A DNA stretch of 18,814 bases. Origin: UBA5868 sp964482025. Lineage in GTDB: Bacteria; Pseudomonadota; Gammaproteobacteria; Pseudomonadales; Cellvibrionaceae. The notes under the pieces were generated by a model. That model was not told the DNA's origin. It worked only from the letters and a program-made list of their open reading frames with translations, and did not search any database. The stretch is from contig CAYZVN010000061.1 of the NCBI GenBank assembly GCA_964482025.1, positions 1-18,814 of the forward strand, written 5' to 3'. The stretch's first letter is position 1. The number at the start of each line of letters is the position of its first letter. The translations under genes and the position numbers were made by a program. This document shows, piece by piece, positions 1 to 7,261 of this stretch.

Positions 1-461
1 TGGGCAACATTTAATTCGCACAGCAGGTTCACCTTTTCTCGAGGGCTGAGTGAATCGCTGAATTGTTCGCGGCTGTTGTAATACACATCGCGAATATTGC
101 GCAGCCAGTTATCGACTAAACCAAATTGACGATCGCCAAGTGCAGCTTGTACGCCGCCGCAGCCGTAGTGGCCGCAGACAATGATGTGTTTAATTTTGAG
201 GACCGATACGGCGTAGTGGAGGACGGAGAGGCAATTTAGGTCGGTGTGGACGACAGCATTGGCGACATTGCGGTGGACGAACAGCTCGCCGGGAAGCAGG
301 CCGACAATTTCGTTAGCGGGAACCCGACTGTCAGAGCAGCCGATCCAGAGAAACTCGGGGGCCTGCTGGGCGGCCAGTTTTTTGAAAAAATTGGGGTCTT
401 CGGCTTTGATGTTTTCTGCCCATTGGGCATTGTTGTCGAGGAGCGAGCGTAAATCAGGCAT
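1..461 (-). CDS. can: Beta-class carbonic anhydrase, partial (C-terminus beyond the window)
   Basis: Interconverts CO2 and bicarbonate in the cytoplasm, using a zinc ion. 153 residues are visible from ATG at 461-459; the gene runs off the left edge, so about the last quarter of a usual 200-220 residue protein is missing. Seen: the CSDSR motif with Cys42, Asp44 and Arg46, and the HYGCGG motif with His98 and Cys101. These supply the Cys2-His zinc ligands and the Asp/Arg dyad typical of beta carbonic anhydrases. The stretch PGELFVHRNVAN around residues 57-68 is also typical. It is divergent from sbcB across 105 bp. The symbol can (E. coli yadF-type) is assigned by family; a cynT-type paralogue cannot be excluded because no cyanase gene is visible either way. 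Confidence 0.93.
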   Translation of the reverse strand, partial: MPDLRSLLDNNAQWAENIKAEDPNFFKKLAAQQAPEFLWIGCSDSRVPANEIVGLLPGELFVHRNVANAVVHTDLNCLSVLHYAVSVLKIKHIIVCGHYGCGGVQAALGDRQFGLVDNWLRNIRDVYYNSREQFSDSLSPREKVNLLCELNVA

Positions 462-566
462 AACTGTCGGTCTCGATTGGGTCTAGGTCGAATGAGTGGG
501 GCCGCAGTATAACGAAATCTACTTCTGCATGGTAAGCTCTAGGTCTTGCAAAATCTGAGCTAAATC

Positions 567-2015
567 ATGAACACCTTTTTCTGGCACGACTACGAAACCT
601 GGGGTACAGATCCATCCGTCGATCGGCCTGCACAATTCGCGGGTGTGCGTACCGATGAGGCACTGAATATTATCGGCGAGCCTTTACGCTTGTATTGTCG
701 GCCTGCGCCGGATGTGCTGCCGCATCCCGAGGCGTGTTTGGTGACCGGTATAGCACCGCAAAAAGCGCTGAATGAGGGGCTGCCTGAGGCGGAATTTATC
801 GCACGCATCCACGCGGAATTCGCCACGCCCGGTACCTGCGGAGTGGGTTATAACTCGATTCGCTTCGATGACGAGGTCACACGCTACACCCTTTATCGCA
901 ACTTCTATGATCCATACGAGCGCGAATGGGCCAACGGTAATAGCCGCTGGGATATTATCGATATGGTGCGCTTGTGTTACGCATTAAGGCCGGAGGCTTT
1001 AGAGTGGCCAGAAGTAGAGGGTCGTGTGAGCTTCCGTCTGGAATTATTGACGGCGGCTAATGGCATTTCGCATCAGTCAGCGCATGATGCCTATTCCGAT
1101 GTGGAAGCGACCATTCAACTGGCTCGTCTGATTAAGACGCGACAGCCGGCGCTTTACGATTATGTGCTGCAGCACAAGCACAAAAGTAAAGTTGGATCAC
1201 TATTCGACTTGGTTAATCGCAAACCGCTTTTGCATATCTCCTCGAAATTTTCCTCCGCTAATGGCTGTGCCGGCTTGGTGATGCCGCTGGCGATGCACCC
1301 GACTAATAAAAATGCCGTTATTGTGGTGAATCTATCCGCCGATCCGAGTGATCTGATTCGCTTGGACGCGGAGCAGATCGCCGAGCGTGTATTCACAGCT
1401 CAGGACGATTTGCCCGAGGGTGAAGAGCGGATTCCATTGAAGCTGATTCACTTGAATAAATGCCCCGTCGTGGTTACGCCGAAAATGCTTGATGAGAAAG
1501 TGGCCGCGCGCCTGAATATTGATCGAGCCCTGTGTGAAAAACATTGGCAGCAGTTGCTGCAGGTGGATCTGAAAAGCAAGGTTCAACACGTGATGGGACG
1601 CAATGACTTTCCGACCCGACGTGATCCCGAGCGGCAATTATATGAGGGCTTTATCGCGAACGAAGATAAAGCGGTGATGGCACAGGTGCGCGCGGCGACA
1701 CCGAATGATCTTACACAGCGCAATTTTGTTTTTCGTGATAAGCGTTTGCGGGAGATGCTTTGGCGTTACAAGGCCCGTAATTTTCCCGAGAGCTTGTCGA
1801 GGGTAGAGCGCGAGCAGTGGTTAGAATTTTGCCGTGATCGCTTGGAAAACGGTGATGAAAACATCTTATCGGTTAGTCAGTTGCAGGAGAAAATTCGCGA
1901 AATTGACGAGAGCCGGGAGTTGAGCAAAGATCAAAAAATCGTATTGCAACAGTTGTTTCGATACAGTCGTGGGCTGGCGCAAGAGTATCAGTTAGGCGCT
2001 AAGTGTTGCTGGTAA
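567..2015 (+). CDS. sbcB: Exodeoxyribonuclease I
   Basis: Processive 3'-to-5' exonuclease on single-stranded DNA, acting in recombination and mismatch repair. The protein has 482 residues, close to the E. coli enzyme (475). Seen: N-terminal DEDDh exonuclease fold with HDYETWG (Asp8, Glu10), GYNSIRFDDEVTRY (Asp101), and HDAYSDVEAT (His173, Asp178), which match the E. coli metal-binding and catalytic residues Asp15, Glu17, Asp108, His181 and Asp186. The middle region with VNLSADPSDL fits the SH3-like domain, and the helical C-terminal domain follows. The start is fixed by the conserved sequence beginning only a few residues before the first motif; the ribosome binding site is weak. A small unknown gene begins 7 bp after the stop, so the two are probably cotranscribed. 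Confidence 0.96.
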   Translation: MNTFFWHDYETWGTDPSVDRPAQFAGVRTDEALNIIGEPLRLYCRPAPDVLPHPEACLVTGIAPQKALNEGLPEAEFIARIHAEFATPGTCGVGYNSIRFDDEVTRYTLYRNFYDPYEREWANGNSRWDIIDMVRLCYALRPEALEWPEVEGRVSFRLELLTAANGISHQSAHDAYSDVEATIQLARLIKTRQPALYDYVLQHKHKSKVGSLFDLVNRKPLLHISSKFSSANGCAGLVMPLAMHPTNKNAVIVVNLSADPSDLIRLDAEQIAERVFTAQDDLPEGEERIPLKLIHLNKCPVVVTPKMLDEKVAARLNIDRALCEKHWQQLLQVDLKSKVQHVMGRNDFPTRRDPERQLYEGFIANEDKAVMAQVRAATPNDLTQRNFVFRDKRLREMLWRYKARNFPESLSRVEREQWLEFCRDRLENGDENILSVSQLQEKIREIDESRELSKDQKIVLQQLFRYSRGLAQEYQLGAKCCW

Positions 2016-2022
2016 ATAATTA

Positions 2023-2337
2023 ATGAAAACGAATGAATTGCTGACCGCTAGCGAAGCGGAACTGGTACCACAATTGCGAGCGATGAAAGCCAAGGAGCTC
2101 GAACGCCACGCAACCAAGCTATTGCGAAAAATTGGTGCAGATTATGCGCCGGTGCTTGCTGCTGTGACTAGGGCAGTGCCGGAACTTAATGCCGAGCAAA
2201 ACGCTTTTGCACGTATCCAAGAGACGATCAGCGCATGTGGGCGTGCGGATGCCGACCGGAAGATTATCGAGCGCGCCGCCGTCATTATGATGATCATCAT
2301 TAAAAAACAGTTTCTAAAAATTCACGCGAACCTATAA
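2023..2337 (+). CDS. Small hypothetical protein downstream of sbcB
   Basis: I do not recognise this 104-residue protein. It starts 7 bp after the sbcB stop without an obvious Shine-Dalgarno sequence, which suggests translational coupling. The sequence is mostly predicted helix and rich in Ala, Glu, Lys and Arg, with a short hydrophobic run (AAVIMMIIIKK, about residues 84-94) followed by a basic tail. There are two cysteine-poor halves and no metal motif; no signal peptide is visible. The hydrophobic run is too short for a secure membrane span. It could be a small soluble helical protein made with exonuclease I, but no function can be assigned. That it is a real gene is inferred from its tight spacing, same-strand position and the lack of any competing reading on either strand. 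Confidence 0.5.
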   Translation: MKTNELLTASEAELVPQLRAMKAKELERHATKLLRKIGADYAPVLAAVTRAVPELNAEQNAFARIQETISACGRADADRKIIERAAVIMMIIIKKQFLKIHANL

Positions 2338-2377
2338 CGCTTTGGGATGCTGCGATTCTTCTGCCGGGAGCTTCATA

Positions 2378-3310
2378 ATGAGTAACACCGACAAGTCCGC
2401 TCGATTAGCCTCTTCCCTCGATTGTGCCTCCGCCAAAGAACCGGTATTGGAACGTGTATCGCCTCACCGCACAGATGTTGGCGGTATCCAGGTAAATCGC
2501 GTGCTGCCGCGACGGCAGCGGCGTTTAATCGGTGCTTGGTGTTTTCTTGACCACATAGGGCCGGTTAGCGATAGCGGTATTGGGCTGCACGTAGGCGCCC
2601 ATCCCCATATAGGCTTGCAGACGTTTACCTGGATGATGGAAGGGGAGATTTTGCATCGCGACAGCCTCGGCACCGAGCAAGTGGTTCGTCCAGGGCAGGT
2701 TAACCTGATGACCGCGGGCCGTGGGATCGTCCATACAGAAGACAGCATTACGGGGCTACGCCGCTTACACGCTGCGCAATTATGGATCGCGCTTCCGCAA
2801 GAACATGCGGATACGGAGCCGCGCTTTGACCACTACCCCAATTTGCCGCGTTGGCGCGAGCAAAATCTGGATATGACATTACTGATTGGTGGTTACGGCA
2901 TGCGTGCAGCGCCGACGAAAGCTTTTTCGCCATTAGTAGGAATGGATCTGCAAGTGCTTCAGGCAGGGAAGGTGGATTTAGAATTACGTCCGGAGTTTGA
3001 GTACGGTTTGTTGCCGTTACATGGCGATTGGAATATCGAAGGCGAGGTTTTTGCGGAAAATGATTTGGCTTATTTGGGTTCTGGGCGCGAGCGTTTGACG
3101 GTGCAAACGCCTACCGATGGCCGCGCGCTGTTAGTAGGTGGCACGCCCATGAGTCATGAAGTTTTGATCTGGTGGAATTTTGTTGGCGCCAGCCGCACTG
3201 CCATTATTCAAGCGCAGCGCGATTGGGAGGCGGATAATAAAATCCGCTTCCCCCATGTGCCCGGCGCAGCTGAGCGCTTAATGCCGCCGCCGATTCCTTG
3301 GCGGGAATAA
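2378..3310 (+). CDS. Pirin family protein (cupin)
   Basis: Bicupin, iron-binding protein of the pirin family, 310 residues, cytoplasmic. Family members act as quercetin 2,3-dioxygenases or as redox-sensitive partners of other proteins; the exact role here is unknown. Seen: HVGAHPHIGLQT with metal ligands His75 and His77, and GRGIVHTED with His119 and Glu121, which correspond to the four metal ligands of human pirin (His56, His58, His101, Glu103). The C-terminal cupin half follows and ends in PPPIPWRE. I chose ATG 2378 because GGGAG lies at 2366-2370, seven bases ahead; a longer reading from TTG 2342 adds 12 residues without family similarity. It lies 40 bp after the small unknown gene and ends one base from the stop of the convergent GFA gene. 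Confidence 0.92.
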   Translation: MSNTDKSARLASSLDCASAKEPVLERVSPHRTDVGGIQVNRVLPRRQRRLIGAWCFLDHIGPVSDSGIGLHVGAHPHIGLQTFTWMMEGEILHRDSLGTEQVVRPGQVNLMTAGRGIVHTEDSITGLRRLHAAQLWIALPQEHADTEPRFDHYPNLPRWREQNLDMTLLIGGYGMRAAPTKAFSPLVGMDLQVLQAGKVDLELRPEFEYGLLPLHGDWNIEGEVFAENDLAYLGSGRERLTVQTPTDGRALLVGGTPMSHEVLIWWNFVGASRTAIIQAQRDWEADNKIRFPHVPGAAERLMPPPIPWRE

Positions 3311-3311
3311 A

Positions 3312-3659
3312 TCAGCCGTCGCGGCCGTTGTGGGGAATACGATTGAGAGCCTCCAGATCGACGGTATCCAGGCAGCGCACATTAATGGCAGCCGTGGCCT
3401 TGCCGCTAGGGTCGGTACCAAAGCCGAAGGGTGCACAACCGCAGGTGGGGCAGAATTTATGCTGGATCTCATGGCGATTAAAGGTGTAGGTCGCCAAGTT
3501 GTCTTCCCCAGTCAAAAGTTTTACCTGATCACGCCCGGTGAACCACAATAAATAGCCTTTGCGTTGACAATAAGAGCAATTGCACTCGATGACATCTCCG
3601 GGTTGGCCTTGCACTTCAAATGCTACTTTGCCGCAATGGCAGCTGCCTTTTTGCACCAT
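3312..3659 (-). CDS. GFA family (CENP-V/GFA domain) zinc protein
   Basis: 115-residue protein of the glutathione-dependent formaldehyde-activating (GFA) family, a compact zinc fold. Seen: CHC at Cys7-Cys9, a cluster of Cys26, Cys28 and Cys31 (ECNCSYC), and Cys70, Cys73 and Cys75 (FCPTCGC), which give the two zinc sites of this fold. The family name comes from a formaldehyde-glutathione reaction, but most members have no proven activity, so a function in aldehyde or thiol chemistry is only suggested. I chose ATG 3659 because GGAGGA lies just upstream and the family similarity starts at MVQKGSCHCGK; the open frame extends 93 codons further but runs into the next gene. It is the last gene of the ECF sigma cluster, 25 bp after the YCII-GyrI fusion. 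Confidence 0.9.
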   Translation of the reverse strand: MVQKGSCHCGKVAFEVQGQPGDVIECNCSYCQRKGYLLWFTGRDQVKLLTGEDNLATYTFNRHEIQHKFCPTCGCAPFGFGTDPSGKATAAINVRCLDTVDLEALNRIPHNGRDG

Positions 3660-3684
3660 AGAATCCTCCGCAGTTTCGTCATGG

Positions 3685-4554
3685 TTATTGCTGAATCGGA
3701 ATCCAGATCTCGGTACCACCTGTGCCGGTTTCCGGATCGTATTCGGATGTGTAGCGTTCGTAGCATGGCGCATTTGCCGCTTGTAAACCAGAAGCCGGTA
3801 GCCACTTTTCCCAGATGGCGCTAAGGGTCTGGGGAATTGCAGATGAATGTCCATGATGAATAAATACCGCATAGTTTTGCGGCGCGACTGCCAAAGTGGT
3901 AAAGCCATTGGGGAGATCGCTGTGGTCGCGGATTTCAACCGCCGTTAGATAATCGAAAACCTCGGGGTTCGCATTCCAACAGATGCCATAACAATCGGCC
4001 CCTATTTGATTGTGGGTTTGACCCAAATGGGGCAAGAATGCCTGCCAATGTGCAGGGATATTCCCGCGTTCACTCATGGCATAAGTGCGATTGATGCCGG
4101 CGAAGAGGCGCGCCGGCTTTTTCTCCCAGCGGTCGGGCTCCGGCACTTGATCGCGCATGCGGTCTTCCTGCTCCCGCAACTCCGGCGTCATGACGTCAGC
4201 GAAATCTTCGGCACCGAAGAGCGGGCGGATTTCAATTTCTGACTCCTCCGGCATAGGGTTAGGGCAGCGTTTCACCCACTCAATCGCCTCTTCCATAGAT
4301 TTCACTTGCCACAACCAATAGCCCGCGACAATTTCATTGGTGTGGGGAAATGGGCCATGGGCTACCGTGCGCTCGGCCCCCGAGAATAAAACTCGTACAC
4401 CTTTCGTGCTGGGATGGAGTCCCTCACCACCCAACATGATGCCTGCGTCGATCAATTGTTGGTTGTACGCCATCATGGCAGTGATTAGCTCGGTGCTGGG
4501 CATCTCGCCGGCTTCGGATTGCTTCGTGGCTTTCACAAAAACCATAACTTTCAT
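3685..4554 (-). CDS. YCII/DGPF domain fused to GyrI-like effector-binding domain
   Basis: 289-residue two-domain protein. Residues 1 to about 120 are a YCII-related (DGPF) domain, with MKVMVFVKATKQSEAG at the start, a degenerate HGPF in place of DGPF at 66-69, GYWLWQVKSMEEAIEWVKRCPNP, and EIRPLFGAEDF. After a short charged linker (TPELREQEDRMRDQ), residues about 145-289 form a GyrI-like/AraC effector-binding domain, shown by the late ERYTSEYDPETGTGGTEIWIPI signature (267-287). Such domains bind small hydrophobic ligands or act as protein inhibitors. ATG 4554 is chosen for AAGGAG six bases ahead; the frame is open 44 codons further but that part overlaps the previous gene. It lies 10 bp after the stand-alone YCII gene. 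Inferred role: sensor or ligand-binding partner within the ECF42 module; no catalytic activity can be claimed. Confidence 0.85.
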   Translation of the reverse strand: MKVMVFVKATKQSEAGEMPSTELITAMMAYNQQLIDAGIMLGGEGLHPSTKGVRVLFSGAERTVAHGPFPHTNEIVAGYWLWQVKSMEEAIEWVKRCPNPMPEESEIEIRPLFGAEDFADVMTPELREQEDRMRDQVPEPDRWEKKPARLFAGINRTYAMSERGNIPAHWQAFLPHLGQTHNQIGADCYGICWNANPEVFDYLTAVEIRDHSDLPNGFTTLAVAPQNYAVFIHHGHSSAIPQTLSAIWEKWLPASGLQAANAPCYERYTSEYDPETGTGGTEIWIPIQQ

Positions 4555-4564
4555 GGCGGGCTCC

Positions 4565-4927
4565 TTATAGAGTCGATGAGGGCAGATTGTCGAGTTCGAA
4601 AATCGGGCGAATTTCCACAGTGCCAAGACGTACAGCGGGGATGCGACTGGCGACATCAATGGCTTCATCCAGGTTGGCGACATCAATTAGGTAGTAGCCA
4701 CCCAGCTGCTCGCGAGTTTCGGCGAAGGGGCCGTCGGTCACCAATGCTTTGCCATCGCGCATTCGTACGCTGGTGGCGGTTGCCACAAAATGCAGCGGTG
4801 AGGCGCTTAGGTATTTGCCTTCGGCACTGAGTTGATGGCACAGCTCGGCCGACTCCGCCATGCACTGGGCACGTTCGGATTCGGTCCACTGGGATTCGGC
4901 GCTGTAGATCAGCAGCATATATTTCAT
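4565..4927 (-). CDS. YCII-related (DGPF domain) protein
   Basis: 120-residue single-domain YCII/DGPF protein, the usual genomic partner of ECF42 sigma factors. Seen: MKYMLLIYSAE at the N-terminus, the DGPF motif at residues 65-68 inside TDGPFAETREQLGGYYLIDV, then DEAIDVASRIP and EIRPIFEL near the end. The fold is ferredoxin-like and dimeric; family members are thought to be small enzymes or ligand binders but their role in these clusters is unproven. ATG 4927 has GGAGGA eight bases ahead. It is the first gene after the sigma factor, separated by 84 bp that hold a predicted ECF42 promoter, so it is probably the first target gene of the sigma factor. Confidence 0.93.
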   Translation of the reverse strand: MKYMLLIYSAESQWTESERAQCMAESAELCHQLSAEGKYLSASPLHFVATATSVRMRDGKALVTDGPFAETREQLGGYYLIDVANLDEAIDVASRIPAVRLGTVEIRPIFELDNLPSSTL

Positions 4928-4968
4928 AAACGGGGTCCTCCGTTGAGTTGTAGGCTGTATGACAGCTA

Positions 4969-4995
4969 GTCGAATCGCGTGCTGTTGAATCGACA
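4969..4995 (-). promoter_or_regulatory. Predicted ECF42 sigma-dependent promoter for the YCII operon
   Basis: Reading the minus strand, TGTCGA (4995-4990) is followed after 17 bases by CGAC (4972-4969). From memory, the published ECF42 target promoter has TGTCGA at -35 and CGA/TC at -10, so both elements are present. The site lies in the 84 bp between the sigma factor stop and the YCII start, 42 bases ahead of the YCII ATG, and points into that gene. An alternative -10 reading, CGATTC at 4978-4973, has a spacer of only 11 and is less likely. No TGTCGA is seen just upstream of the sigma gene itself. Seen: the hexamer, spacing and place. Inferred: its use. Confidence 0.65.
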
Positions 4996-5011
4996 GGCGC
5001 CGAAAAATTGT

Positions 5012-6241
5012 TCAGCTGGCCGGCAGGTAGGGCTCTAGTTCTTGCAGGCGTTTTTGCAGGAAGCGCGTTTCAACCTCCTGCTGCGCCAATCTAAGCGCAT
5101 TCTGATAGGCCGTTTTCGCCAAGGAATATTGGTGCAGACGGCGATGCAGATCGGCCTTAGCGGCGTGGGCGAGGTGATATTGCGCTAGGTCACCTCGTGC
5201 CAGCAGGTGATTGATCAGTTCTAGACCGACCTGAGGGCCATCGCGCATCGCCACCGCCGCAGCGCGATTTAATTCAATGATCGGAGAAGGGGATATGCGC
5301 ATCAGGAGGTCGTAGAGTGCGACGATTTGTGCCCAATCGGTGGCCTCCGCAGTTACAGCTTCGGCATGGACGGCTGCTATAGCCGCCTGCACACTAAACG
5401 TGCCGAACTCGCGGGACACCAGCGCGCTTTCCAGCAACGCCAAGCCCTCGCGAATCTGCTCGCGGTCCCACAAGCTGCGGTCCTGTTCCTCTAACAGCAG
5501 TAAGTCGCCACTTGCTGAGGCGCGGGCGGCGCGGCGAGCGTCGTGCAATAGCATTAGGGCGAGTAGCCCGCGGACTTCGGCATGGGGCAATAGCTCCAGC
5601 AGCAGATGGCCTAAGCGAATCGCTTCTTCGGCTAAGTCAGGTTTCTCTAGGTTGGCGCCGGAAGAGGCGTGATAGCCTTCATTAAAAACGAGGTAAATGA
5701 CTCTCAGCACGGCATCGAGTCGTTGGCGCAGATGCCTCTGGCCCGGCACCTCGTAGGGAATACCTGCGTGGCGGATTTTCGCCTTACCGCGCACTAAACG
5801 CTGCGCCATGGTGCTGGGTGTTACCAGAAAAGCATTGGCAATGGCTTCCGTGGTGAGTCCACAAATCTCCCTTAGTGTCAGCGCGACTTGCAGCTCTGGC
5901 GCCAGCGCGGGGTGGCAGCAGGTGAAGATTAGCCGCAATTGATCATCCGCAATGACCTCCAGCTCCCGCTCAGGTGGTGCTGCCAGCTCCTGCTCCAAGT
6001 CTTCCATGGAGTCGAGGCGAGCCTCTTTGCGCAAGCGGTCGATAGCTTTGAATCGAGCAGCGGAGACCAGCCACGCGCGCGGATTGCGAGGTACACCATC
6101 CTCTGGCCATTGCTTTATGGCGGCGGCAAATGCTTCGTGCAATGTGTCTTCCGCTAAGTCAAAATCTCGCAGCAGGCGCACGAGGGTGGCAAACACCCGG
6201 CGTGACTCCTTTCGGTAGATATCGTCGATTTGCTTTTGCAT
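5012..6241 (-). CDS. ECF42-type RNA polymerase sigma factor with C-terminal helical extension
   Basis: 409-residue sigma-70 family factor of the ECF type. Seen: region 2 about residues 8-75 (IYRKESRRVFATLVRLLRDFDLAEDTLHEAF, then NPRAWLVSAARFKAIDRLRK), region 4 about 100-157 (LRLIFTCCHPALAPELQVALTLREICGLTTEAIA, then TPSTMAQRLVRGKAKIR), and an extension from about 165 to 409. The extension carries VIYLVFNEGYHASSG (181-195) and a C-terminal TPR-like helical part. This architecture and the DGPF neighbours identify group ECF42, which has no classical membrane anti-sigma factor; the extension is thought to control activity. I chose ATG 6241, with GGGGA five bases ahead and an N-terminus like other members; an upstream in-frame ATG at 6292 adds 17 residues without a ribosome binding site. 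It heads the cluster with the YCII, YCII-GyrI and GFA genes and is divergent from the deacetylase. Confidence 0.93.
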   Translation of the reverse strand: MQKQIDDIYRKESRRVFATLVRLLRDFDLAEDTLHEAFAAAIKQWPEDGVPRNPRAWLVSAARFKAIDRLRKEARLDSMEDLEQELAAPPERELEVIADDQLRLIFTCCHPALAPELQVALTLREICGLTTEAIANAFLVTPSTMAQRLVRGKAKIRHAGIPYEVPGQRHLRQRLDAVLRVIYLVFNEGYHASSGANLEKPDLAEEAIRLGHLLLELLPHAEVRGLLALMLLHDARRAARASASGDLLLLEEQDRSLWDREQIREGLALLESALVSREFGTFSVQAAIAAVHAEAVTAEATDWAQIVALYDLLMRISPSPIIELNRAAAVAMRDGPQVGLELINHLLARGDLAQYHLAHAAKADLHRRLHQYSLAKTAYQNALRLAQQEVETRFLQKRLQELEPYLPAS

Positions 6242-6399
6242 CTGGATCCCCGTGGGCAGGCGCAGCTCTACCATGCTCGTTGTACGGGGCATTTTAGCTT
6301 GGGCAATGCTATAAATATTCGCTTTATGGCGAAATTCGCTGTTTTTAGATCGCTCCGGGTGTTGAGAGGAGCGTTGATTAAATTGAGAGAACTTATCCT

Positions 6400-7182
6400 A
6401 TGTCACTGCGCAGTATTACCCTCTTCTTGTTGCTTTTGCCTTTGGCGTGTTCTGCCGATTCTCCGACAGGTGCTATTAGCTGGCCGGGCGGAGCGAAAGT
6501 TGCCGTAAGCCTTTCCTACGATGATGCTTTGCATTCGCAGCTGAACAATGCAGCGCCTGCACTGGCCAAATACGGCATCAAAGCCAGTTTTTATCCAATT
6601 CTCTCGTCACCTGTTATTGCAGAGCGTATGGCCGAGTGGCGTCAGCTCGCCGCCAATGGCCACGAGTTCGGCAATCACACATTGTTTCACTCCTGCGCCA
6701 AATCCAAACCCGGTCGGGATTGGGTTGCTAGCTACAACGACCTCGATAAAAAAACCGTAGCGCAAATGCGTGAAGAGCTGACCACAGCCAATGCCTTTCT
6801 TCACGCGATCGACGGTAAAACCGAGCGTACGCTCACACCGCCCTGTTTGGATTCGGATGCTGCCGATGGCAATTATTTAGAAAATACGCGCGACTTATTT
6901 GTCAGTATTAAAGGCGTCGAAAACATTCCGGAAAAGTACAACACCATGCTGTTACCCGATGGCCACAGTGGTAAAGAGTTGATCAAATTTGTAAAAGCGG
7001 CGGCAAAAAATGGGGGGCTGGTACAAATTATTTTCCATGGAATAGGGGGAGATCACCTTTCTGTGAGCGCTGAAGCGCATGAAGAATTGCTGAAGTTTTT
7101 GGCGGAGAACCGGGAGGTTTATTGGGCGGATACTTATATCAATATCATGAGCTACGTGAACCAGGCGGAAAGTACGCGCTAG
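6400..7182 (+). CDS. Exported polysaccharide deacetylase family protein (CE4-like NodB fold)
   Basis: 260-residue protein with an N-terminal export signal: SLRSITLFLLLLPLACSAD. Cys17 is preceded by PLA, which is not a good lipobox, so either a lipoprotein or cleavage after CSA is possible. Seen: motif 1 LSYDDA (Asp41 catalytic base, Asp42 metal ligand), motif 2 NHTLFHS (His93, His97 metal ligands), a divergent motif 3 TPPCL (146-150), and motif 5 IFHGIGGDH (His213). These are the zinc-binding and catalytic residues of NodB-fold deacetylases, which remove acetyl groups from chitin, xylan or peptidoglycan sugars. The substrate cannot be told from sequence. It stands alone, divergent from the sigma factor and convergent with malate synthase. 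The ribosome binding site is weak (GAGAGAA, 12 bases from ATG). Confidence 0.88.
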   Translation: MSLRSITLFLLLLPLACSADSPTGAISWPGGAKVAVSLSYDDALHSQLNNAAPALAKYGIKASFYPILSSPVIAERMAEWRQLAANGHEFGNHTLFHSCAKSKPGRDWVASYNDLDKKTVAQMREELTTANAFLHAIDGKTERTLTPPCLDSDAADGNYLENTRDLFVSIKGVENIPEKYNTMLLPDGHSGKELIKFVKAAAKNGGLVQIIFHGIGGDHLSVSAEAHEELLKFLAENREVYWADTYINIMSYVNQAESTR

Positions 7183-7183
7183 T

Positions 7184-7242
7184 GAAGTGCGAACATTTTC
7201 GTCGAACTAAGAGCATCCTATCCTAGATAGGGATCGCACTTC
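7184..7242. terminator. Nested inverted repeats between convergent genes (possible bidirectional terminator)
   Basis: GAAGTGCGA (7184-7192) is matched perfectly by TCGCACTTC (7234-7242), and inside this pair CCTATC (7217-7222) and GATAGG (7226-7231) form a tight hairpin with a three-base loop. The structure fills almost the whole 79 bp gap between the deacetylase stop and the malate synthase stop and starts 2 bases after the deacetylase stop codon. There is no T tract on either strand, so it is a weak candidate for intrinsic termination; it could instead mark 3' ends or protect mRNA. Confidence 0.45.
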
Positions 7243-7261
7243 CAGGCGTGAACAATAACAT

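Noticed and set aside
508..513. TATAAC as a -10 box for sbcB
   Set aside because: No acceptable -35 at 16-18 bases; too weak to list as a promoter.
3660..3938. N-terminal extension of the GFA protein (93 extra codons)
   Set aside because: It overlaps the 3' end of the YCII-GyrI gene out of frame; the family start and a good ribosome binding site are at 3659.
4555..4686. 44-codon extension of the YCII-GyrI fusion
   Set aside because: It overlaps the stand-alone YCII gene out of frame; AAGGAG just before 4554 marks the real start.
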